A stretch of DNA of 64,000 nucleotides, taken from positions 1 through 64,000 of the forward strand of contig CANHCQ010000012.1 in assembly GCA_947459215.1 (NCBI GenBank), in the 5' to 3' direction. Each line of letters opens with the position of its first letter. Positions within the stretch are counted from its first letter, which is position 1. A program made the translations under genes and the position numbers. The notes beneath the pieces are model-generated. The model worked only from the letters and a program-made list of their open reading frames with translations, did no database searches and had not been told where the DNA came from. This DNA is from Phycisphaerales bacterium (GTDB taxonomy: Bacteria > Planctomycetota > Phycisphaerae > Phycisphaerales > UBA1924). This document shows, one piece after another, positions 8,088 through 15,987 of this stretch.

Positions 8088-8720
8088 TCAACTCTTCCGA
8101 CGTGTCAATACAAGAACCGCACCGATGATCGCACCAAGGGCGGCCGCGGCCGAGCCGCCGATAATGGAAATGGACGGCCCCATCCATTCGAGGCCGCAGA
8201 GGACATAGCCGGAAACAACACGAACCGGTCGGCCCGCCATGGCCGCGGCGGGGCTGACGACCTCGATCGAGACCGGATACTCACCCAAGGGAAACGGCCG
8301 AGCGTCTGCGATGGTCAGGTCGGCAGATGGCGCATCCCACATGAGCCGGGCCGGGTACGCCCCGGCCATCAGTTCTTCTCCAAGCTGATCGTGAACCAAC
8401 ACCGTCAGGTTGAGACCCTTGAGCAAGGCTTCAACGTCTTCTCCTTCTCGAATGTCTGGTACCAAGCGGATGTACTGCCGACATGAAAACGCGGCGGACT
8501 GTCGCAGTGTCGCTTTGTGATGCCCAATCGCGCTGATATCGATGCGGGCATCAAGGACTTCGGCCGCCTGAGCGGCGAAGCATGCCGAGCGCTGACGGAT
8601 ACCCGATGGCAAGGCGAGAAGGCCCAACACGATGAACGCTGCGCTGACAACTGCGAGCCCCGCTCGCACGACGAGCCGCGCTGACTCGACCCACTCTGAC
8701 GATGGACTGCTGGTGCTCAT
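8088..8720 (-). CDS. Unknown protein with N- and C-terminal membrane helices
   Basis: This is a 210-residue protein. It has a hydrophobic helix near residues 18-38, a polar middle of about 130 residues, and a second helix near 180-203 followed by RRKS. The middle is probably extracytoplasmic. No family is recognised. The ATG at 8720 is followed by a Ser-rich start. Base composition is lower in G+C than in the flanking ABC genes. Together with the tRNA-adjacent position, this suggests accessory DNA. Upstream lies one copy of a three-copy repeat (8765-8822). Confidence 0.65.
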   Translation of the reverse strand: MSTSSPSSEWVESARLVVRAGLAVVSAAFIVLGLLALPSGIRQRSACFAAQAAEVLDARIDISAIGHHKATLRQSAAFSCRQYIRLVPDIREGEDVEALLKGLNLTVLVHDQLGEELMAGAYPARLMWDAPSADLTIADARPFPLGEYPVSIEVVSPAAAMAGRPVRVVSGYVLCGLEWMGPSISIIGGSAAAALGAIIGAVLVLTRRKS

Positions 8721-8764
8721 CGAGTGGTTCCGCCGGTCTGCGGAATCGTCGAGCCTGTAAAATC

Positions 8765-8822
8765 ATTGTGACAGTACGCCAGTTGAACTCTTCCTGCACG
8801 GAGTCCGTGGTTGGCCGCTGGG
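8765..8822. repeat. Accessory-region repeat, copy a
   Basis: About 58 bp that align without gaps to 9706-9763 and 9878-9935. They share YGACAGT-CGCCA, then AACTCTTC or AACTTTTT, and a G/T-rich end with CGTGG or CGCGG. It lies about 45 bp upstream of the start of the 8088-8720 gene, in the gap between divergent genes (8721-9011). Confidence 0.6.
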
Positions 8823-9011
8823 AATTCGGAATCCGGCCGGCCGTTCGACAAGTGCAACTCCCCCGACGCACTTATAGACCGAGGCGGGATGCACATAGAC
8901 CGATTGGCCCTATCTGGGAATGACACACTGTCATTCTCGACCTCCGACTCACAGCGACCGCCCGATTCAACGATTAGCCAGGCCGTTGTGCTTTCGTCAT
9001 ACACTGCATCT

Positions 9012-9683
9012 ATGCGAAGCCAATCAGCCAAAGCCGTCGCCCAACCCCGTGTTGGTGAAGGTTTTTGGATTGATCACGCTGAGATCTGCGAGCAAGACAT
9101 CGAGTGGCTCGCGCAGACCGAGCGGCTGACACTGTGGAATGTGAAGGTTCCCGACGGGTTCCTCTCCAGGATGCCGCGGCTTTGGTGGCTTGATCTACGT
9201 GGCGGCACGCTTGAGGATCTCTCCATCTGCGCCGGTGCGGGTGCCCTCGAGTATCTGAGAGTGAGCCATGTCAGGGGTTTGCATGACATTGGGATAGTCG
9301 GGGACCTGGAACGACTTCGGTACCTTGATCTCTACGCACTATCAAAGCTCACGGTCTTTCCATCATGCAAAACGCTCAGACTTCTTGAGCGAGCCGTACT
9401 GGGTCAATTGAAAGGACTCAAAGAGCTCGGCGGCCTGCTTGAGGCGCCGAATTTACGCGAGTTGGCGCTGAGCAAGCGGGTCGGGGTGAGCGAATCTGAC
9501 ACCATGGCTATCCGAGCGCACCCAAAAATGGAGAGGTTCATTTGGGACCCCGCTGACGTGCCCGTCTCCGTGCGCCAACCTGTGGTCGATGCTATTCGTC
9601 TCCCGGAGTTCTACTGCGGTTGGCCTCTCGACTGGTTTGCCGAGCGCGGACGTGGTCCAGGGAAGGGACACGGTCATGGATAA
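9012..9683 (+). CDS. Leucine-rich-repeat-like protein of unknown function
   Basis: This is a 223-residue protein. The ATG at 9012 is preferred over the upstream in-frame start at 8811. Nothing in the extra N-terminus looks conserved, and it would overlap the repeat at 8765-8822. Residues about 50-165 show spaced Leu-x-x-Leu-x-Leu strands (LWWLDLRGGTLEDLS, LEYLRVSHVRGL, LRYLDLYALSKL, LRELALS), a leucine-rich-repeat-like solenoid. No signal peptide or enzyme motif is visible, so it is probably a cytoplasmic binding protein. G+C is visibly lower than in the surroundings. The neighbours are also unrecognised genes, which fits recent acquisition. Confidence 0.65.
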   Translation: MRSQSAKAVAQPRVGEGFWIDHAEICEQDIEWLAQTERLTLWNVKVPDGFLSRMPRLWWLDLRGGTLEDLSICAGAGALEYLRVSHVRGLHDIGIVGDLERLRYLDLYALSKLTVFPSCKTLRLLERAVLGQLKGLKELGGLLEAPNLRELALSKRVGVSESDTMAIRAHPKMERFIWDPADVPVSVRQPVVDAIRLPEFYCGWPLDWFAERGRGPGKGHGHG

Positions 9684-9705
9684 TCGCATCGACGATTATG
9701 CGAAT

Positions 9706-9763
9706 CAGGGTGACAGTTCGCCCAACAAACTCTTCTTTGAAGGCGTTCGTGGCTGGCAGGCGG
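9706..9763. repeat. Accessory-region repeat, copy b
   Basis: Begins CAGGGTGACAGTTCGCCCAA, 23 bp after the LRR-like gene stop. It is the most diverged of the three copies. It is preceded by GAAT, as is the tRNA 3' end at 10355. Confidence 0.6.
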
Positions 9764-9877
9764 CGGCGTCGAGGCCGAAGGGATCGTCGGAGCCAAGCGG
9801 GTCGGCGGGCATCGGTACCTCCCGGCGGAGCATACCGCATCGCACGTCGTCGCGAAACGCCGCGGCTTCGCGGAAAT

Positions 9878-9935
9878 CAGGGCGACAGTACGCCAATAGA
9901 ACTTTTTGTCGCAGATGTCGCGGCCTGGTCGTCGG
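9878..9935. repeat. Accessory-region repeat, copy c
   Basis: Begins CAGGGCGACAGTACGCCAAT, just downstream of the zinc-ribbon gene stop (minus strand). With its left flank it shares the exact 14-mer AATCAGGGCGACAG with the 3' end and flank of the tRNA-Pro gene (10355-10368). Confidence 0.6.
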
Positions 9936-9955
9936 CCACCCGGAGCCTCTTCGCA

Positions 9956-10321
9956 TCAATCCCAGCCAAACTGTAACAATTCTCGTCCGCACTTTGGACA
10001 CGGCGTATGGACTCGGCGTCGATCGGTATTCGCTATGTGGCAAATGGGGCAGTAGACGCCGTCGTTCTCGAGCGGCAACGATTCGCGAATCGCCGACATT
10101 CGGGAAGCGATCAGAAAGACCTCATCAGCAGTTGCCCCAACGCGTGGCAGACCTGACTTCTCGGGGTCCGGAGTGCTGGCATTCAGAGGAGCGGTTGCGA
10201 TCCACTCTTCCGGCCCCAGAGACTCGTTGTCTCCAAATCGCTCAGCAATGTCCACTTGGGAAAACTGAATCGTGGAGGGATCGACGAGTTTCTCGATGGG
10301 CTTGCGTTTGAACGGCCACAT
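9956..10321 (-). CDS. Small protein with C-terminal zinc ribbon
   Basis: This is a 121-residue protein starting MWPFKRKPIEKL. The ATG at 10321 is chosen because GGGAGG precedes it by a few bases, and because longer frames run into the tRNA gene. The C-terminal 35 residues carry CPIC and CPKC pairs separated by about 14 residues, a Cys4 zinc ribbon, and the protein ends ELLQFGWD. The rest has no recognised domain. A role in nucleic-acid or protein binding is only an inference from the ribbon. Confidence 0.65.
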   Translation of the reverse strand: MWPFKRKPIEKLVDPSTIQFSQVDIAERFGDNESLGPEEWIATAPLNASTPDPEKSGLPRVGATADEVFLIASRMSAIRESLPLENDGVYCPICHIANTDRRRVHTPCPKCGRELLQFGWD

Positions 10322-10356
10322 CGTTGCCTCCCCCCCGCTGGACTCGGACGATCGAA

Positions 10357-10430
10357 TCAGGGCGACAGGATTCGAACCTGCGACCTTGTGGACCCAAACC
10401 ACACGCTCTACCAAGCTGAGCTACGCCCTG
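10357..10430 (-). tRNA. tRNA-Pro (anticodon TGG)
   Basis: The 74-nt gene folds into a full cloverleaf. The acceptor is CAGGGCG with CGCCCTG and discriminator A. The D arm is GCTCAGCTTGGTAGAGC. The anticodon stem TGTGG/CCACA encloses loop TTTGGGT, giving TGG, which reads CCA proline codons. The T arm is GCAGG-TTCGAAT-CCTGT. The leading C1 is typical of proline tRNAs. CCA is not encoded. The gene borders a lower-GC region, as is common for sites of integration. Confidence 0.96.
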
Positions 10431-10469
10431 TTGGTGAGATCGTAGCGGCTGTCGGGGCGGGGAAATGAA

Positions 10470-10495
10470 ATCGGGGCCGCGGATGCGGCCCCGAT
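10470..10495 (-). terminator. Likely terminator of the pseudopilin operon
   Basis: A perfect 11-bp stem, ATCGGGGCCGC-GGAT-GCGGCCCCGAT, lies 29 bp downstream of the GspK-like stop. Read on the minus strand it is followed by TTTCATTT, a weak T-tract. Confidence 0.7.
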
Positions 10496-10523
10496 GGGTG
10501 GGAATTTCGGGTTTGGACGCGGG

Positions 10524-13500
10524 TTACTGCGGCAGTTCGACCATCGCGACGATGCGGGGCTTCTGGCCCGGGCGGGTGACGTTGGAGCGGTCGATGAGCA
10601 TGAGGAAGCGGCGTTCGACCGACGGGGCCATGGGCTGGTCGTCGGCGACCACGAGGTCGCTGCGGCTGTAGCCGCGGATGATGAACCAGGCGGCGTACAT
10701 GTCGCTGCGGACGGTGACGCTGCCGCCGAGAGCGGCGAGGACCTTGAGACGGTCCTGCTGGGTGTTGACGAACTGAAGAGGCTGGGCGCTCGAGACGGTG
10801 CCGTTGGCGTCGGCGGTGAGTTCGAGGATGTTGTCCACGCCGAGGATGTTGGTGGGGTTCGAGCCCGCGCCGGTGGGCTGATGGCCGAGGAAGTCAACGT
10901 TGATGGGAAGATCCGCGCCCTTGGTGACGGCGCCGGTCGTGGGGTTGAACTCGACCGCACGCAGCGCGGCGAGTTCGGCGAGGCTTCGGAAGCCGGGCTC
11001 TTCGCGGATGCCGCTGATGCCCGAGGTCCAGTAGCGGCCGCCGTGGTAGGTGGCCTGGCCGATGTCGCCGATCAAGGCCGAGTTGGGGGCGATGCGCTCG
11101 TTGGCGGGGAGGTCGGTGGGATCGAGGCGCTTGCGATCGAGGAAGGGGGCGAACCAGAGCGGGTTGGTGTACGCGATCTGGGCGGTGTTGGGATTGCGAG
11201 CCCCGGGTCGGAGTTCGACGGCGATCTTGTCGCGGTAGCTCTCGATCATGGCGGCGAAGTCGCTGCGCTGGGCGGCGAGTGCGGCCAACTCGCCGTTAAT
11301 CGCCGGCCAAAGCGTGGGCTTGGGCGAGGCGTCGCTGGACGAGGCCTCGTCCTGCGCGGGCGACGCGAGGGGCAGCACGCGGAGGACAGGGATGGGCGCG
11401 GTGTTGATGTTGACCAGGCCCGAGGTGGACGCGGTGAGACCGGCGAAGCTGTCGGGCGCGGTGCGGAACATGGTGAGGATGTTGCCGGCGATCGGAGCGC
11501 CGGTGCCGGTTGGGATGGGCTTGTCGGATGGGTCGAAGCGGACCGACGCGAAGTCGTCGAGACGGAGGTAGCCAGCGTCGTAGATGAGCTTCGGGGTGGG
11601 CGCGGTGGTGAAGCGATCGAAGTAGTAGAAGTCGAGCGGGCCGAAGTTGTTGCCCGGGGCCTGCCAGTCGGTCGGAGCCGTCGGGCGATTGCTGTAGCCG
11701 AACGCCATCGCGAGCGCCTCGGCGGTGGTGGTCCAGCGCTTGATCGGATTGCCCTGCGCGGAACCGGACTGATCGAGCGGAGCCTCGTAGGGGCCGATGG
11801 CGAGGGTGGCGAGGAAGTCGGCGGGGCGGGCCTGATAGGTGTTGGTGGTTGTGGTGGCGGCGAAGGAGCGGAAGCCGAGGCCGTTGCTCGAGAGTTCGCG
11901 GCGGAGCGTTTCGAAGGGGGTGCTGGCCTTGTTCGCGGGGATTGTGTATGACGAAGAGCCAGCGCGCTTTCCCAGGTCGGGGAAGATTGGGCCAAGATTT
12001 CGCCACCTGACCGGATTGTCGGCGGAGTAGAGCGGCGTTGCGTTGACGAAATCAAACTCCGCCCGCGACAGCCTCTTCGGCGTGGGATCTGGGCTGTCGA
12101 ACAGGGGCGGGTAGATGACGGGGTCGTACCAATCGGCAGGGATCGCATCCTTCGGATCGATGCACCACGCAGGCATCTCCCCGGGTTTCACGTCTGGACC
12201 ACTCGTCGACGCAGGACGGCGAGCCCACGTCGCGAGCGTGATCGTGACGCGAGTGTCCGCGTAGAGCCGCGTCACGCCGTCGCTGTCGGTGCGAATGAAG
12301 TAGGACGCCGGAGGATTGACCCTCGTTGTGTCACGGAAGACATCAGTGACTCTGACCGCTGCGGCGTTGGTTGCGGGGTTCGTCACGGGTCCTTCACCCG
12401 CACGCATGTCGAGATTGATCGCTGAACCAAGGCGCAGGCGGTCGCAGAGTCGATCGTTCAGAACACTGTTCGCACCGGAAGTGTCGTCCAACAGGGGACG
12501 TGACTCCGTGCGAACGGCCAGCTTGAGAGAAACGGTTTGATCGGTGCCGTACTTGGGCACCAGCGTCCCGAACGCGAACCTTGCTGCCGCGGTCGGCGGC
12601 GTCGCGGACGCGTCGCCAAATCGCGCGTCCTCGACGCGGAGCATCTGAATGCGACGGAACTGCGCTGCCGACTTCGGGCCGAGCTGCTTGTCGAGCCATT
12701 CCTCGAGCACGGCGGGATCGTCTCGGGCAACACTCGCATCAGGGGATGTCCAGTTCAGCCGGTCCTCGACCACAGACTTCGATGATCGGTTGAGCGCGTA
12801 GAAAACAATCGTCTCGCCCGGCTGCATAATGACGGGTCGAACGCTGTACTTCCCGGTGTAATTCGAACCGGCAATTTCCTCGGTGACATCGACCGGCATG
12901 AAGTACTTCGCTTCGGCAGCCTCGCCAACCTGAAAGTAGAAGAACCGCTCCTGAGTGTTTGCTGCGAATTGGGCGCCGGTTTTGACATCGAGCCCGGTCA
13001 CGTCCGCGAAGATTGTGGACAACGGAACTGCGGAAGACGACGGATTGTGTACCTTGATCGCCAGCGCTCTGAAGAGCAAGTCGGCGTTCGCTTCGTTCTC
13101 CACGTTGCCGTTGATCGTGATCAGTGGCGGAGCGGTTGGACTAGACGGGATGAGTTCGAGATCCGAAACCGGTACCGGATTGATTGCGGTTCCCAGCTTG
13201 AGATAGTCCGGCAAATGCACATCCCGATACACGGTAAAGCTCGCGACTTCCGCAAGGAACGGATGCGCATCCCCCGTGCCGTAGATGTTCACGGCGGGGA
13301 CGGGCGCGTCGAAGACGTTGGTGCCGGTCGCGAGCGGGATGCGGTTGATCTGGTCGAGCGTGTTGGTGCCGCGGTTGGCCTGGGGGCGGGCGAGGTTGAA
13401 CTGGTTCCCCTGCCACCATGCCGGGAAGAACTGGCGCCAGGTTTCGAACGCGGCGTTGGTGAGCGTGAGCGGGAGGCGGCCGGCGGCGTCGAACTGCGCG

Positions 13501-15872
13501 CTCTCATCGAGCACGAGCGTGTACGGGCGGCCTCGGGTGATGTCGGTGGGTTCCTTGGCGCCGCTGTCAAAGTTCGCGGCGAGGTGTGCGGCGGTGAGCA
13601 GCGCGGTCATCGGGCCCTGGTGGCCGTAGAAGAGCCCGCGGAGCGACTTGGCGGCGGCGTCGGTGTCGGCGCCCCATGCGAGGTGGAGCCGCGAATCGCG
13701 GGTCACGCCGGCGGGAAGACCGGGCATGAGCGCGGTGGCGAGGCCCTGGAAAATGCTGGACGCGGAGGCGTTCTCGGTGAGTTGGAAGGAGAGGTCGTTG
13801 GTCGAGATGGAGCTGGGGCGCTCGGGGTCGAAACCGCCGACGATGGAGGAGCTGCCGCCGAGGCTGGAGACGATCGGGCGGGCGCCGCTCATGGTGGTGA
13901 GGTACTGGCGGACGTCGGTGAAGGCCTTGAGCAGGGCGGCCTCGGAGGGGACGCCGTTGGCGTTGGCGAGGAACTCGCGCTCGACTTCGATGGCGCGGTT
14001 CTCGCGGAGCGGGCTGAAGGTGATGGGGCGTGTGGTCGGGGTGGGCGCTGTGCCGAACTCGGTGACGGCGCGGCCGCCGACGGCGGCTTCGAGCGAGGAG
14101 GTGACCCTGGGGTCGTTGTTCCCGCGGTAGGTGAGGAGTTCGACGAGGACGTCGCTGCGGAAGCCGAGGCCAAAGTCAAAGCCGGGGTCGATGCGATAGG
14201 TGCCCTCGGCGGCGTCGCGATAGACGGGGCGGTCGAGCGGACCGGCGTTCTTGGCGAAGGACTCCCAGCGGAAGTTGGGCTGGCCGAGCGGGCGGGCGGC
14301 GATGCTCAGCGGCGCGATGGAGAAGTTGCTGAAGCGACCCGGGGCGCGGCCGAGATTGACGGCGCCGCGGATGGCGCGGTAGGCGCCGACGCCGAGGTTG
14401 ATGTCGTTGCCGAGCAGGGGGACGTTGCCGATGATGCCGGGGATGGCGTCGGTGTTCTTGTCGCGGCTGGAATAGAGGGTGTAGTTCTGAACGGCCTGGC
14501 TGGTGGCGGTGGGCTGGCGGATGGCGGAGTAACCGCCGCGGTAGACGCGGTTGATGATCGCTGAGGGATTTGCAGGATCGAAGTCCGAGATGATGAGTGG
14601 CGGGTCAGAATCAAGAATCGGATCAATCGTCCCGCCGGGACTGGTCGGCGCGTTGGTAAGGATCACCTCGCGGAAGTCGCGCATGGTCAGCAGGCGGCGG
14701 AGATCGACCTCGGCGGGCGAGCGGCCGAGGACTTGGGTGCCGGCCTGCCACTTGGTGGTGTCGTCGAAGGATGTCGCGCCCTTGTCGTCGGTGAGGGTCT
14801 TGGGGTCGTTGGGATTGGCGTCGAGGTCGGTGGCGACGTTGACGTTGACGAGCGAGGAGAGATCGATGATGCGGGCGGCGAAGACCCAGCGGTAGTTGGG
14901 ATCGGTGGGGACGAGTGAACGCCAGGTGGACGGCGACGCGAGATTGCCGCTCGGACGTGCATCGACCATCTCGAACCAGCGGGAGTCGAGCCAGCCATCG
15001 CCATCGGCGTCGGCCCACTGATTGGGCGGGTAGGCGGGGTCGTTGGGATCGGAGACGGCGCTGGGGAACGGGCCCTTCGCGGGGCGAAAGGCTCCGGCCT
15101 GCCAGGAATCGAAGAACGCGGGCTTGGTGACGCCGTCGGAGTTCTCGCCCCAGACGGTGCGCCGGCTGGAGGCCCCGGTGGCGGGATCGATCAGGAGCAG
15201 GCCGCTGCTCATGCGGCCCAAAGCGGTGCCGGGGCTCGCATCGAAGTCGTTGCGGAGGTTGACGAGATTTACAAAGCGGCCGTCGGGCGCGATGTTGCTG
15301 ATATGAAGCCAGTCGGTACGCTTGGTGAAGAGCTTGCTCGTGTCGGTGGGGACGGTGGTTTCGGGCCTGTAGTTGATCCAGGTGGGTGTGGTGGAGGCGA
15401 GCCAAGGATCGTCACCGAGGCCAATGGGGCGGAAGTACGTGTTGTTGTCGGGATCGGTGACGTTCGAGTCGCTGAACCAGTCGGTGCGCGGTGCATCCCA
15501 CGCCTCGCGTGTGTAGAGGTTCGCGCCGGCGAGGCCGGAGACGTTCTGCGGAGTCTTCTCGCGAGCGGAGGCGAGCGCATCGTCGGCGACGATCTGACCG
15601 ACGTAGTCGGCGAAGATGTCCACGATCTCGTTCGAGCGATTGCGGCGAACGACCGACGCGCTGGTGCGACGGTCGGCGTTGCCGACGGCGACGTACACGA
15701 TCATGATGATCGAGAGCATCGCGAGCGTGCCGACGACGAGGACGAGGAACGTGCCGCGGCGGCGCGAGCGAGCGATGCCGTGGAGCATCGAGCCCAGGCG
15801 GGCGGGCAGCGGGCGCCGGTTGGGACGGCGAGCGGTGCGAGAAGTGGAACTGTTGTTCGGGGCGGTGTTCAT
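10524..15872 (-). CDS. Giant GspK-like minor pseudopilin-associated protein
   Basis: This is a 1,782-residue protein; ordinary GspK is about 300-330. The ATG at 15872 is preferred over the longer frame from 15986. A basic RSRRRG leads into one membrane helix (about residues 41-65), as in GspK/PilX. Two GspK-style Asn-rich motifs are present: LVNVNVATDL near residue 340 and GLVNINTAPIPVL near residue 1480. An Asp-rich DADGDGWLDSRWF near residue 290 could bind calcium. The gene is last in a GspE-F-G-H-I-J order, which is where gspK belongs. The very long exported part between and after these motifs is unrecognised. The Verrucomicrobial cassette-A proteins are an alternative comparison. The family call is inferred from motifs and order. 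Confidence 0.65.
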   Translation of the reverse strand: MNTAPNNSSTSRTARRPNRRPLPARLGSMLHGIARSRRRGTFLVLVVGTLAMLSIIMIVYVAVGNADRRTSASVVRRNRSNEIVDIFADYVGQIVADDALASAREKTPQNVSGLAGANLYTREAWDAPRTDWFSDSNVTDPDNNTYFRPIGLGDDPWLASTTPTWINYRPETTVPTDTSKLFTKRTDWLHISNIAPDGRFVNLVNLRNDFDASPGTALGRMSSGLLLIDPATGASSRRTVWGENSDGVTKPAFFDSWQAGAFRPAKGPFPSAVSDPNDPAYPPNQWADADGDGWLDSRWFEMVDARPSGNLASPSTWRSLVPTDPNYRWVFAARIIDLSSLVNVNVATDLDANPNDPKTLTDDKGATSFDDTTKWQAGTQVLGRSPAEVDLRRLLTMRDFREVILTNAPTSPGGTIDPILDSDPPLIISDFDPANPSAIINRVYRGGYSAIRQPTATSQAVQNYTLYSSRDKNTDAIPGIIGNVPLLGNDINLGVGAYRAIRGAVNLGRAPGRFSNFSIAPLSIAARPLGQPNFRWESFAKNAGPLDRPVYRDAAEGTYRIDPGFDFGLGFRSDVLVELLTYRGNNDPRVTSSLEAAVGGRAVTEFGTAPTPTTRPITFSPLRENRAIEVEREFLANANGVPSEAALLKAFTDVRQYLTTMSGARPIVSSLGGSSSIVGGFDPERPSSISTNDLSFQLTENASASSIFQGLATALMPGLPAGVTRDSRLHLAWGADTDAAAKSLRGLFYGHQGPMTALLTAAHLAANFDSGAKEPTDITRGRPYTLVLDESAQFDAAGRLPLTLTNAAFETWRQFFPAWWQGNQFNLARPQANRGTNTLDQINRIPLATGTNVFDAPVPAVNIYGTGDAHPFLAEVASFTVYRDVHLPDYLKLGTAINPVPVSDLELIPSSPTAPPLITINGNVENEANADLLFRALAIKVHNPSSSAVPLSTIFADVTGLDVKTGAQFAANTQERFFYFQVGEAAEAKYFMPVDVTEEIAGSNYTGKYSVRPVIMQPGETIVFYALNRSSKSVVEDRLNWTSPDASVARDDPAVLEEWLDKQLGPKSAAQFRRIQMLRVEDARFGDASATPPTAAARFAFGTLVPKYGTDQTVSLKLAVRTESRPLLDDTSGANSVLNDRLCDRLRLGSAINLDMRAGEGPVTNPATNAAAVRVTDVFRDTTRVNPPASYFIRTDSDGVTRLYADTRVTITLATWARRPASTSGPDVKPGEMPAWCIDPKDAIPADWYDPVIYPPLFDSPDPTPKRLSRAEFDFVNATPLYSADNPVRWRNLGPIFPDLGKRAGSSSYTIPANKASTPFETLRRELSSNGLGFRSFAATTTTNTYQARPADFLATLAIGPYEAPLDQSGSAQGNPIKRWTTTAEALAMAFGYSNRPTAPTDWQAPGNNFGPLDFYYFDRFTTAPTPKLIYDAGYLRLDDFASVRFDPSDKPIPTGTGAPIAGNILTMFRTAPDSFAGLTASTSGLVNINTAPIPVLRVLPLASPAQDEASSSDASPKPTLWPAINGELAALAAQRSDFAAMIESYRDKIAVELRPGARNPNTAQIAYTNPLWFAPFLDRKRLDPTDLPANERIAPNSALIGDIGQATYHGGRYWTSGISGIREEPGFRSLAELAALRAVEFNPTTGAVTKGADLPINVDFLGHQPTGAGSNPTNILGVDNILELTADANGTVSSAQPLQFVNTQQDRLKVLAALGGSVTVRSDMYAAWFIIRGYSRSDLVVADDQPMAPSVERRFLMLIDRSNVTRPGQKPRIVAMVELPQ

Positions 15873-15987
15873 ACAACCTGCCTGTGGTGCCGCGGGAGGG
15901 CGAGCGGCGTGGAGGATCGGAGCTGCGAGTCGGTTCGTGTCGGACGTGTGCCGGTTGCGGCGCTCGGCTTGATGGCGAGCGTTCAAC

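Noticed and set aside
8765..9935. Integron attC sites in the accessory gaps
   Set aside because: The three repeats lack paired R and L boxes with complementary arms, and no integrase is nearby. They are kept as unexplained repeats.
10494..14564. Long plus-strand frames opposite the GspK-like gene
   Set aside because: Glycine/arginine-rich antisense shadows with no motif or ribosome-binding site.
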